NCBI GenBank assembly: GCA_017617475.1
Contig: JAFZWC010000073.1
Location: 1 to 64,000, forward strand
DNA: 64,000 nucleotides
Direction: 5' to 3'
DNA from: Bacteroidales bacterium
GTDB lineage: Bacteria; Bacteroidota; Bacteroidia; Bacteroidales; UBA932
The notes below the pieces were generated by a model. The model was not told where the DNA came from, did no database searches, and worked only from the letters and a program-made list of their open reading frames with translations. Positions 1 through 8,062 of the stretch are shown here, one piece after another. Position 1 is the first letter of the stretch. Each line of letters starts with the position of its first letter. The position numbers and the translations under genes are program-made.

Positions 1-471
1 AAGATTATCGTGGATACCTATGGTGGCTAGGGAGCCCACGGTGGCGGAGCCTTCTCCTGCAAGGACCCCTCCAAAGTGGACCGCAGCGCCGCTTATGCCG
101 CCCGCTACATTGCCAAGAACCTGGTAGCCGCCGGCGTGGCCGACGAATGCCTGGTGCAGCTGGCCTATGCCATTGGCGTAGCACAGCCCGTGAGCGTATT
201 CGTGGACACCTATGGAACGGCCGCTAACGGCCTGTCCGACGGAGAGATAGCCGCCCGGGTCCAGGAGCTCTTCGACCTTCGGCCCGCAGCCATCATCCGC
301 AAGTTCCAGCTCAAGAACCCCATCTATGCCCCCACCGCCGCTTACGGCCACATGGGGCGCAAGCCTTACACCAAGACCGTCAAGGTTCAGGGGAAAGAAA
401 AAATTGTACAATTCTTTGGGTGGGAGCTATTGGACAGCGTCCCGGCTATCAAGAAGGCCTTCAATCTTTAG
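1..471 (+). CDS. metK: S-adenosylmethionine synthetase, 3' part, interrupted by an in-frame TAG
   Basis: Cytoplasmic enzyme that makes S-adenosylmethionine from ATP and methionine. The window opens inside the gene. The reading frame starting at base 1 gives KIIVDTYGG, then TAG (28-30), then [20 protein letters not shown], which is the conserved MetK ATP/phosphate-binding segment. It continues through [33 protein letters not shown] and [11 protein letters not shown] to a TAG stop at 469-471. Relatives have Lys where the internal TAG lies (AAG to TAG) and Gly where this copy has Cys (GGC to TGC, codon at 58-60). Two radical changes in an otherwise clean, conserved frame fit a consensus error or a very recent lesion better than an old pseudogene. 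A GTG at 76 could only start a truncated, inactive product. Identity is certain; functional status is not. Confidence 0.9.
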
Positions 472-481
472 ATTGAAAATG

Positions 482-508
482 AGCGGAATCTTCGGATTTC
501 GCTTTTTT
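482..508 (+). terminator. Rho-independent terminator after metK
   Basis: A nine-base-pair stem with a TTCG tetraloop (arms 482-490 and 495-503, one G.T pair) is followed by a run of T. It sits 10 bases after the metK stop and separates that gene from the TonB receptor unit. Confidence 0.85.
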
Positions 509-525
509 ATTTTCCAAATTCTTAG

Positions 526-533
526 TAAATTTG
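526..533 (+). promoter_or_regulatory. Putative -7 promoter element for the TonB receptor at 590
   Basis: TAAATTTG matches the Bacteroidetes -7 consensus TAnnTTTG and lies 56 bases before the ATG. No convincing TTG box is seen 19-21 bp upstream, so support is moderate. Confidence 0.45.
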
Positions 534-589
534 CACTTTGTTTTGGTAGGCAAATACTGTTAGTATCAATATTTATTTTTCAAACATTT

Positions 590-3500
590 ATGAAACAAGC
601 TTTTAAAAGCCTTTCTCTCGCATTCATTACCATGTTTGCGGGTGTTGTCGCCTTTGCTCAGGTGACTACGTCTTCCCTCGCGGGTAGCGTAGTGGACCAG
701 AACGGCGAACCTGTCATCGGCGCTGCCGTCCTGGCTCTGCACGAGCCTTCCGGTACCGTCTATGGCGCAGTCACCAACGCCGACGGCCGTTATACCATCC
801 AAGGTATGCGTACCGGCGGTCCCTACAAGGTGGATTTCTCCTGCCTGGGTTATCAGGAGGCTTCCTACACGGGTATTACCCTGCAGCTGGCCGAGACCTT
901 CACCCTGAACGCCAAGATCGCTGAATCCACCGAGTTCCTGGAGGCAACCGTCGTCATCGCAGACGCCGCTTCCAAGTTCAACTCCCAGGAGCGTACCGGC
1001 GCCGTGACCAACATCAACAACAGTCAGATCACCGCCATCCCTACGGTGAACCGCAACATCACTGACGTAACCCGCCTTTCCCCTTACGGCGGTAACGGCA
1101 TGAGCTTCGCCGGTTCCGACGGCCGTCTGGCCAACTTCACCGTTGACGGTGCCGACTTCAACAACAACTTCGGTCTGTCCTCCAACCTCCCTGGCGGCGG
1201 CAACCCCGTCTCCATCGACGCCATCGAGGAACTCCAGGTTGTGATTTCCCCTTACGATGTCCGCCAGACCAACTTCATCGGCGGTGGTGTGAACGCCATC
1301 ACCAAGTCCGGTACCAACACCTTCAAGGGTACGGCCTACATCTACCACAAGAACGAGAACATGCAGGGCGACTCCGTGGACGGAGAGCAAATTTCCGGCG
1401 CCCGCGCCAAGAACCGCAGCACCACCTATGGTTTCACCCTGGGCGGTCCCATCATCAAGAACAAGCTCTTCTTCTTCGTGAACGCTGAAATGGTGAAGGT
1501 TCCTTCCATCGTGAATCGTTGGAGAGGTTCCGACAACGGTAAGGAGGATGCCAACAACTACATCTCCCGCACCACCAACGCCGACCTCCAGCGCGTTTCC
1601 GAGTTCGTGAAGAGCAAGTACGGCTACGACACCGGTTCCTGGACCGATTTCCCGGCCGACGAGAGCAACATGAAGATTCTGGCCCGTCTGGACTGGAACA
1701 TCAGCCAGAAGCACAAGCTGGCCCTGCGTTACAACTATACCAAGAACCTGGTCTGGAACAGCCCTAACGGCACCTCCATGGACGGCGGTACCCGTATGGC
1801 CGACTACCGTATGTCTGCCAAGTCCATGTCCTTCGCCAACTCCATGTATTCCATGCAGAACCTGGTGAACACCTGGTCCCTGGATCTGAACAGCCGTCTC
1901 ACCGACAACCTGTCCAACCAGTTCCTGGCCACCTTCTCCAAGCTGGACGATATCCGTGGCACCAACTCCGAGGAATTCCCCTTCATCGATATCCTGGACG
2001 GTGACCTCATGGAGGATGGCAAGGGCACCAACAACTACATGGCCCTGGGTTATGAGCTCTTCACCTGGAACAACGCCGTGCACAACACCGTTGCCAACGT
2101 GAAGGACGACCTCACCTGGTATCTTGGTAAGCACAAGATTACCGGAGGTATCAACTTCGAGTACCAGATGGCCGACAACCAGTACATGCGTAACGGTTCC
2201 GGTTACTATCGCTACAACTCCGTGAGCGACTTCCTCAGCGGCGCTACCCCCGAGGTCGTCTGCCTCACCTACGGTTATGACGGTGAGCAGTATCCCGCTG
2301 CCCGCGTACGTTTCTACAAGACCGGCATCTATGCCCAGGACGAGTGGAACGCCACCGACAACTTCAAGCTCACTTACGGCGTGCGTCTGGACGGTCTGTT
2401 CTTCAACAACAGCGACCTCCTCACCAACAACGCCATCTACAATCTCAAGTACTATCCCAAGGCCAACAACTACGAAGAGACCCATATCGATACCGGTAAG
2501 TGGCCCACCGCCAAGGTGACCTTCAGCCCCCGCGTCGGTTTCACCTGGGATGTCTTCGGCAACAAGAGCCTGAAGGTCCGTGGTGGTACCGGCCTGTTCA
2601 GCGGCCGTCTGCCTCTGGTGTTCTTCACCAACATGCCCACCAACGGCGGTCTGGTGCAGTATCAGGCCCAGATCAATGCCAAGAACGCCAAGGCCAATGG
2701 CTTCTCCATGGATGAGTTCGCCGGCGGTCTGGTGACCGACGCCAACGGCAAGGCCACTGTTGAGGCCCTCCTGAACAAGCTCCAGAGGCTTGGTTATCCT
2801 ACCACCGTTTCTTCTGACATGGGTACCGTTCCTTCCGCAGTGAACGGTGTGGATCCCAAGTTCAAGATGCCTCAGGTTTGGAAGACCTCCCTGGCTTTCG
2901 ACTATACCTTCCCCACGTCCTTCCCTATGTCCCTGACTGCTGAAGGTATCTTCAACAAGACCGTCAACGCCGTGGCCATCTCTGACTGGTCCATTCCGAA
3001 CGTGGGTGGTTTCGCCCGCTTCAACGGCGCCGACAACCGTCCTATCTATCCTTCCGGATACCGTACCGGCACCAAGGCCTTCGTCCTGGAGAACACCAGC
3101 AAGGGTTATGGCTGGAGCGCCAACGTCACGCTCAATGTTCAGCCCATTGAAGGCCTGAGCCTCATGGCGGCTTACACCCACACCGTGAGCAAGGAAATCA
3201 CCGGTATGCCCGGCTCCGCTGCCGAGTCTGCCTTCACCTATGTTCCCACCAGTGAGGGTCCCAACTACATCAAGCTGCACAACTCCCAGTACGTGACTCC
3301 GGACCGTATCGTCGCTTCCGCTACTCATCACGACAAGAGCGGTAACCACTACTCCCTCATTTATGAGGCCTGGCGCGGCGGTTACAACTACTCTTACATG
3401 CTGGTGAACGACATGAACGGCGACGGTTACAACTACGACGCCCTCTACATCCCTACGGATGAGCAGGTTTCCAATGGCGAGTTCCGCTTCGTCTCCCAGG

Positions 3501-3913
3501 ACGACCAGGCCCGCTTCATGGATTATGTGCACAACAACAGCTACCTGTCCAAGCACCAGGGTGAGTATGCCGAAGGTTACAGCGTTTACAGCCCTTGGGT
3601 ACACCGTCTGGATCTGAGCTACAAGCACGATTTCTCCGTGATGGTCGGCCAGACCAAGAACACCCTGCAGCTGAGCCTGGATATCAAGAACATCCTGAAC
3701 CTGTTCAACAGCAGCTGGGGCGTGGCCAAGTACCTGAACCCTGCCATCGGTTCCGACCCCCGTATCCTCAAGTATGAGGGTGTGGACGCCCAGGGTTACG
3801 CTACCTTCTCCACTCCTTCCTCCATCAGCGGCAGCACCCAGACCTGGACTTCCAACCACTCCCTGGGCCAGTGCTGGTACGCTTCCATCGGTATCAAGTA
3901 TCTGTTCAACTAA
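590..3913 (+). CDS. TonB-dependent receptor, Oar-like, with carboxypeptidase-regulatory domain
   Basis: Outer-membrane active importer of 1107 residues. Residues 1-24 are a signal peptide ending AFAQ. Residues about 28-110 form a carboxypeptidase-regulatory-like (Ig-like) domain (GSVVDQNGEPVIGAAV). A plug domain follows, including NITDVTRLSPYGG and GGGVNAITKSGTNTFKG, which is typical of Oar-type receptors rather than of SusC. The rest is beta-barrel ending in aromatic GIKYLFN. The ATG at 590 was chosen because it opens the signal peptide; the frame stays open upstream through metK in another phase. It is followed 15 bases later by an OB-fold lipoprotein and then, after a terminator, by two nucleases, suggesting that the ligand is nucleic acid or its fragments. 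Peptides are an alternative, since Oar-type receptors are broad. Confidence 0.85.
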   Translation: MKQAFKSLSLAFITMFAGVVAFAQVTTSSLAGSVVDQNGEPVIGAAVLALHEPSGTVYGAVTNADGRYTIQGMRTGGPYKVDFSCLGYQEASYTGITLQLAETFTLNAKIAESTEFLEATVVIADAASKFNSQERTGAVTNINNSQITAIPTVNRNITDVTRLSPYGGNGMSFAGSDGRLANFTVDGADFNNNFGLSSNLPGGGNPVSIDAIEELQVVISPYDVRQTNFIGGGVNAITKSGTNTFKGTAYIYHKNENMQGDSVDGEQISGARAKNRSTTYGFTLGGPIIKNKLFFFVNAEMVKVPSIVNRWRGSDNGKEDANNYISRTTNADLQRVSEFVKSKYGYDTGSWTDFPADESNMKILARLDWNISQKHKLALRYNYTKNLVWNSPNGTSMDGGTRMADYRMSAKSMSFANSMYSMQNLVNTWSLDLNSRLTDNLSNQFLATFSKLDDIRGTNSEEFPFIDILDGDLMEDGKGTNNYMALGYELFTWNNAVHNTVANVKDDLTWYLGKHKITGGINFEYQMADNQYMRNGSGYYRYNSVSDFLSGATPEVVCLTYGYDGEQYPAARVRFYKTGIYAQDEWNATDNFKLTYGVRLDGLFFNNSDLLTNNAIYNLKYYPKANNYEETHIDTGKWPTAKVTFSPRVGFTWDVFGNKSLKVRGGTGLFSGRLPLVFFTNMPTNGGLVQYQAQINAKNAKANGFSMDEFAGGLVTDANGKATVEALLNKLQRLGYPTTVSSDMGTVPSAVNGVDPKFKMPQVWKTSLAFDYTFPTSFPMSLTAEGIFNKTVNAVAISDWSIPNVGGFARFNGADNRPIYPSGYRTGTKAFVLENTSKGYGWSANVTLNVQPIEGLSLMAAYTHTVSKEITGMPGSAAESAFTYVPTSEGPNYIKLHNSQYVTPDRIVASATHHDKSGNHYSLIYEAWRGGYNYSYMLVNDMNGDGYNYDALYIPTDEQVSNGEFRFVSQDDQARFMDYVHNNSYLSKHQGEYAEGYSVYSPWVHRLDLSYKHDFSVMVGQTKNTLQLSLDIKNILNLFNSSWGVAKYLNPAIGSDPRILKYEGVDAQGYATFSTPSSISGSTQTWTSNHSLGQCWYASIGIKYLFN

Positions 3914-3928
3914 TTATCGGCACATCTT

Positions 3929-5449
3929 ATGAAACTCAAGTATATTTTTGCTTCCATCGTTGCCACTTTGGCTCTGGCCGTAAGCTGCCAGAAAGAGGCC
4001 GATCACTATCTGCAAGAGGTTCAGGTATCTTCCTCTTATGTGGCTCTCTCCACCGGAGTTGGCGCCAACACTTCCATCACCGTTACCGCTACGGAGTCCT
4101 GGAGCATCGCTGTTCCTAATACTGCCGACTGGCTCACTGTAAGCCCTACCAGCGGCGGCGCCGGTGAAACCAACGTTACCTTCTCCGCTCCCGCCGGTGA
4201 AGGCCGCAACGCCGAGGTTATCCTCACTTGCGCCGGCAAGACCCAGCGCATCAATGTGATCCAGGGTATCGTCACTGTTTCCAACGCTACCTGCGCCCAG
4301 GTCCTCGCGGGCCCCGATGACAAGACTTACCGTGTTACGGGCGTGGTCACCAGCATTGTGAACACCACCTATGGAAACTGGTATCTGAACGACGGCACCG
4401 GTGAGGTGTACATTTATGGTACACTGGATTCCAAGGGCGCTACCAAGAACTTCCTCAGCTGGGGTCTCGAGGTAGGTGACGAGATTACCGTCGAAGGTCC
4501 CAAGACCACCTACAACGGCACCGTTGAGCTGGTTGACGTAACTGTTGTCAAGATCAACAAGTCCCTCATCAAGGTGGACGCTGTTGACTATGGCGAGAAC
4601 CTGGATTCCGTTCCCGTAGAAGGCGGTGAGGTGAATATCGCCGTCACCTGCAAGGGCAACGGTATCAACGTGCTTGTCCCCGAGTCTGCCAAGACCTGGC
4701 TGGGCGTGACCGCTGTGGATAACTCCGCAGGCCTGGTAACCTTCCTGGCCCGTCCCAACGAAGGCGGCGACCGCAGCACCACGGTGACCTTCGTCACCAC
4801 AGATGGCCACAAGAACTACTCTTCCGAGGCTACCATCAGCCAGAAGGGTGCCATCATTGCTGCTACCGTGAAGGAATTCCTGGATGCTGCCGAAACCAGC
4901 ACCATCTATCGCCTGAGCGGTGTTATCACCAAGCTGTACACCTCCGACAAGCAGAACAAGAGCTTCTACATCCAGGACTACTCCGGTGAGGTGCTTGTCT
5001 ATCGTGCCGAAGGTTTCGATGAATCCAGCGCTCAGGTTGGTGATGTTGTAACCGTTACCGGTGTACGTACCTCCTATAAGGACACTCCTCAGATGGGTAC
5101 GGCCAAGTTCGAATCCCTAGACCACGTTGTAACGGAGATCAGCATTGCCGACTTCCTCGAGAGCGGTCAGAATAACGCCTGGTACCGTGTAACCGGTACT
5201 GTGACCGAGATATCCAATGCCGCTTATGGTAACATCTACATCACGGATGGCTCCCATATTCTCTACATCTATGGTTGCTATCCCGGTACCGGTGCTACCG
5301 GCGATGCCCGTAAGGGTGTTGTGGAGGCCCAGGGTATCCATGTGGGCGACAAGCTCACGGTCTTTGGTCCCAGGTCCGTCTATAAGGACGTTCCTCAGGT
5401 CAACGGCGGTTACTTCTGGTCGGTCACTCCTGCCACCAACGAAGAATAA
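3929..5449 (+). CDS. Surface lipoprotein with BACON and OB-fold-like repeats
   Basis: A 506-residue lipoprotein with lipobox LAVSC (Cys20). Layout seen: BACON-type Ig domain about 28-113 (ESWSIAVPNTADWLTVSPTS); OB-fold-like unit about 118-208 (YRVTGVVTSI, WYLNDGTGEVYIYG, GDEITVEG); a second BACON-like unit about 212-306; then two further OB-like units about 313-400 and 404-503. The three OB units share the pattern YR(V/L)(T/S)GVVT...YI.D..G...Y...VGD..TV.G. OB folds of this kind occur in bacterial surface nucleases and often bind nucleic acids or oligosaccharides. The gene lies 15 bases after the receptor, occupying the position a SusD would have, so it is probably the receptor's capture lipoprotein. 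It has no catalytic domain. The ligand is inferred. Confidence 0.75.
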   Translation: MKLKYIFASIVATLALAVSCQKEADHYLQEVQVSSSYVALSTGVGANTSITVTATESWSIAVPNTADWLTVSPTSGGAGETNVTFSAPAGEGRNAEVILTCAGKTQRINVIQGIVTVSNATCAQVLAGPDDKTYRVTGVVTSIVNTTYGNWYLNDGTGEVYIYGTLDSKGATKNFLSWGLEVGDEITVEGPKTTYNGTVELVDVTVVKINKSLIKVDAVDYGENLDSVPVEGGEVNIAVTCKGNGINVLVPESAKTWLGVTAVDNSAGLVTFLARPNEGGDRSTTVTFVTTDGHKNYSSEATISQKGAIIAATVKEFLDAAETSTIYRLSGVITKLYTSDKQNKSFYIQDYSGEVLVYRAEGFDESSAQVGDVVTVTGVRTSYKDTPQMGTAKFESLDHVVTEISIADFLESGQNNAWYRVTGTVTEISNAAYGNIYITDGSHILYIYGCYPGTGATGDARKGVVEAQGIHVGDKLTVFGPRSVYKDVPQVNGGYFWSVTPATNEE

Positions 5450-5470
5450 TCCGTTAAGATTCTAATTATC

Positions 5471-5505
5471 AAAGGCGCGGCCCGGGAAGGGGTCGCGCCT
5501 TTTTT
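5471..5505 (+). terminator. Rho-independent terminator after the receptor/OB-lipoprotein unit
   Basis: Arms AAGGCGCG and CGCGCCTT enclose a GC-rich inner stem, followed by six T. It lies 21 bases after the stop and ends the first transcription unit of the locus. The inner stem has a G.U pair where the related terminators at 22121, 28452, 42669, 43363 and 55679 have A.C. Confidence 0.9.
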
Positions 5506-5521
5506 GTTCACGAAAAGTTTT

Positions 5522-5529
5522 CTAACTTT
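5522..5529 (+). promoter_or_regulatory. Putative -7 promoter element for the nuclease operon
   Basis: TAACTTTG matches TAnnTTTG and lies 25 bases before the ATG at 5555, directly after the upstream terminator. The upstream TTTG at 5503-5506 is only 15 bp away, closer than usual. Confidence 0.5.
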
Positions 5530-5554
5530 GTACATTGTACAAAAGCGAAATGCC

Positions 5555-6994
5555 ATGAATAGAGCCACCCATATCTTAGTAACACTGCTAACCGTTTCGG
5601 CCTTTGCCGCCTGCGGGAAGGATAACCCCAATCCCAACAACAATAACAACCAGCAGGGCGGTGGCAGCGAAACGCCCAAGAACACCCCGGCCCTCATCCT
5701 GAGCCAGGACTTCACCAAAGGCCTGGGATCCTTTACGGTACAAGACAAGGACAAAGGTGGCTACAGCGGCAGTATCTGGAAATATGAAAGCGGCTCCAAT
5801 GCCAAATACGGCGCCCAGGCTACGGCCGGCAACGGCGGAACCAAATACAAGGCCGAGAGCTGGCTCATCTCGCCGGAGATTGACCTCACCAACTATACGG
5901 ACGCCAATCTGTACTTCGACCACGCCTTTGCCTACCTCTACAACAAGACCACTGACAAGGTAAGCGCCCCCAAGAACCATTTTTCCGTCATGGTGTCTTC
6001 CGATGGCGGAAGTACCTGGGCCGAAAGGGAAATCCCCAAGTGGCTGTCCTCCTTCAGCTATTTCGAACTGGCCCAGTCGGGCAACATTTCGCTGAGTGCC
6101 TTCCAGGGCAAGAAGATCAAGTTCGCCTTCGTTTACAAGAGTACCACCGAATACGCTCCCACCTGGGAAATCCTCAACGTAACCGTTTCTACGGAGCGCC
6201 AGACCCTTCTTCCCGACGACGCCGGAGACCAGTACAAGAGTGTCCCCGCCTGGATGGAAATGCCGAAGGTAACGAATGAATCGGCCTGGCATGCCCATAC
6301 CACCATTATCAAGGATCAGCGCGCCAGAAACTACTCCTTCTCCTACAACGAGTCCTGTCTGGTGGCCGACTGGGTGGCCTATCCGCTCTACGACCTGTAC
6401 GCCAAGAATCACGTAGACCGTAACAATACCAACTGGGAAAAGGATCCTTTCCTGAAAACGCAGTCCAATGTGGCCGCAGGCGGCAGCTACGAGTTTTCCA
6501 CCAAGGGTTATGACCGTGGTCACCAGATTCCGTCGGCCGACCGACTGGGAGGCGCCATGGCCAACCAGCAGACGTTCTATTACAGCAACGTGACGCCCCA
6601 GCTGCACGATTTCAACGGCGGTATTTGGGGCAATCTGGAATCGGCCGTCCGCGGCTGGAGCTCCTCTTCCAACGGCACCGACACCCTCTATGTGGTTACG
6701 GGCTGCCTGGCCGATGCTTCCTGTCCCACCGTCAAAGACCATGACGGAAATGCCGTTGCCATCCCCAAAGCTTATTACAAGGCCGTCCTGCGTCTGAGCA
6801 AGGGGAATTACATTGGCGTCGGCTTCTACCTGCCCCACGAGAATACCAAAAAGTCATACCGGGAATTCGCCTGCTCCCTCAAGGAACTGGAAGAGAAGAC
6901 CGGCATGACGTTCTTCGTGAATCTTCCGGCCGACAAGGCCGCCGCCATCAAGGCAGAAAAACCCAAGGACAATAAATTCTGGAACCTGAATTAA
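5555..6994 (+). CDS. DNA/RNA non-specific endonuclease (NUC1 family) lipoprotein
   Basis: A 479-residue lipoprotein (lipobox FAAC, Cys20) that should cleave DNA and RNA at the cell surface. After an Asn/Gln-rich linker (about 23-42) comes a choice-of-anchor-J-like jelly-roll region (about 45-210, SWLISPEIDLT, WEILNVTVS). The NUC1/Endonuclease_NS domain runs from about 225 to the end. It carries the catalytic DRGH motif (residues 320-323; His323 is the general base), then YSNVTPQLHDFNGGIW and GNLE, which supply the metal-binding Asn and conserved Glu. The ATG at 5555 was preferred over an upstream in-frame ATG at 5504 because it opens the lipoprotein signal and lies downstream of the -7 element. 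The next gene starts one base after its stop. Confidence 0.9.
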   Translation: MNRATHILVTLLTVSAFAACGKDNPNPNNNNNQQGGGSETPKNTPALILSQDFTKGLGSFTVQDKDKGGYSGSIWKYESGSNAKYGAQATAGNGGTKYKAESWLISPEIDLTNYTDANLYFDHAFAYLYNKTTDKVSAPKNHFSVMVSSDGGSTWAEREIPKWLSSFSYFELAQSGNISLSAFQGKKIKFAFVYKSTTEYAPTWEILNVTVSTERQTLLPDDAGDQYKSVPAWMEMPKVTNESAWHAHTTIIKDQRARNYSFSYNESCLVADWVAYPLYDLYAKNHVDRNNTNWEKDPFLKTQSNVAAGGSYEFSTKGYDRGHQIPSADRLGGAMANQQTFYYSNVTPQLHDFNGGIWGNLESAVRGWSSSSNGTDTLYVVTGCLADASCPTVKDHDGNAVAIPKAYYKAVLRLSKGNYIGVGFYLPHENTKKSYREFACSLKELEEKTGMTFFVNLPADKAAAIKAEKPKDNKFWNLN

Positions 6995-6995
6995 T

Positions 6996-8060
6996 ATGAA
7001 ACGATACCTCATCCTCCTGGCAGCGCTGGTGCTGCTGGTGCCCACGCAGAGTTGCGCCAAGAAAAAAGGCGGAAAGCACATCATAGGTTTCTACAATGTG
7101 GAAAACCTCTTCGACACCGTGCACGACCAGGGCAAGAACGACTACGAATACCTGCCCGACGGTGCCAACGAGTGGACGGCCGAAAAGTATGCCGTCAAGT
7201 TGCAGAACATGGCCCGCGTCATAGCCGACATGCGCAAGGACAATGGCATGTGGCACACCGTGCTGGGCCTGGCCGAGGTGGAGAACCGCCACGTGCTGGA
7301 AGACCTGGTGAAGGAGCCCTCCATTGCCAAGGCCAATTACCAGATAGTGCACATCGAGGGGCCCGACCGCCGCGGCATTGACTGCGCGCTGCTGTACAAC
7401 CCCGCCCGCATGAGGCTGCTGGAGGCGGAAGCCATTCCATACGATTTCAACACCAAGATTCCCATTACCACATATAACAAAGAGGAACAGGAAGATTTCC
7501 GCACCCGCGACATCCTCATGGTGCACGGCCTTATCGACGGCGAACACTTCGTCTTCTACGTGTGCCACTTCCCGTCCCGCCGGGGCGACAAGGGTCAGGA
7601 CCTCCGTGCCCGTGCGGCGGAAATCGTGTATTCCGACGTGAAGCAGATGCAGAAGAGATATCCCGGCATCAAATGCATCGTAATGGGTGACATGAACGAC
7701 AATCCGGCCGACGCCTCCCTCTCCCAATACCTCCACGGCCGCCGCAACCTGGCCGACGTGAAAACCGGAGATTTCTTCAACCCCTTCTGGCAGATGCTGG
7801 ACGACGGAATCGGCTCCCTCTATTACAGGGGCGACCCCAATATCTTCGACTGCATCCTGGTGAGCGACGCCCTGGTGAACGGCAAGGGGCTCAAGATCCA
7901 GCAGCAGAAGAATAAGTACTACGGCGTGGTCTATTCCAAGCCTTATATGACCCAGCAGAGCGGTCAGTACAAAGGTCAGCCGTTCCGTACCTTCTTCAAC
8001 GGCAAGTTCATAGAGGGTTATTCGGACCACTATCCCACCTTCGTAGAGCTTAAGAAATAG
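6996..8060 (+). CDS. Endonuclease/exonuclease/phosphatase (EEP) family protein, exported
   Basis: A 354-residue metal-dependent phosphoesterase of the EEP superfamily, which hydrolyses nucleic acids or phosphorylated substrates. Visible motifs: GFYNVENLFD (residues 31-40), GLAEVENRH (metal-ligand Glu, about 91-99), YVCHFPSRRGD (catalytic His), VMGDMNDNP, and YSDHYPTF at the C-terminus (catalytic Asp/His pair). Residues 1-20 form a signal ending QSC, which may be a lipobox but is atypical. It is translationally linked to the NUC1 nuclease (1-base gap) and to the following barrel gene (2-base gap). The pair resembles an endonuclease plus a processing nuclease or phosphatase acting on extracellular nucleic acid. 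Substrate inferred from context. Confidence 0.88.
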   Translation: MKRYLILLAALVLLVPTQSCAKKKGGKHIIGFYNVENLFDTVHDQGKNDYEYLPDGANEWTAEKYAVKLQNMARVIADMRKDNGMWHTVLGLAEVENRHVLEDLVKEPSIAKANYQIVHIEGPDRRGIDCALLYNPARMRLLEAEAIPYDFNTKIPITTYNKEEQEDFRTRDILMVHGLIDGEHFVFYVCHFPSRRGDKGQDLRARAAEIVYSDVKQMQKRYPGIKCIVMGDMNDNPADASLSQYLHGRRNLADVKTGDFFNPFWQMLDDGIGSLYYRGDPNIFDCILVSDALVNGKGLKIQQQKNKYYGVVYSKPYMTQQSGQYKGQPFRTFFNGKFIEGYSDHYPTFVELKK

Positions 8061-8062
8061 GC

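Noticed and set aside
1..471. Reassignment of TAG to an amino acid, suggested by the amber codon in metK
   Set aside because: TAG ends several complete genes at the expected family length (EEP protein, dcp, manA, GHL10-like protein), so a general recoding is unlikely.
566..3859. Long open frame of more than 1000 codons on the minus strand opposite the TonB receptor, and similar antisense frames opposite other susC/susD genes
   Set aside because: They mirror the GC-rich codon pattern of the real gene, show no domain or signal motif, and lack promoters. They are shadows.
5504..5554. Longer start for the NUC1 nuclease
   Set aside because: The ATG at 5504 lies in the T-run of the terminator and upstream of the -7 element; the lipoprotein signal begins at 5555.
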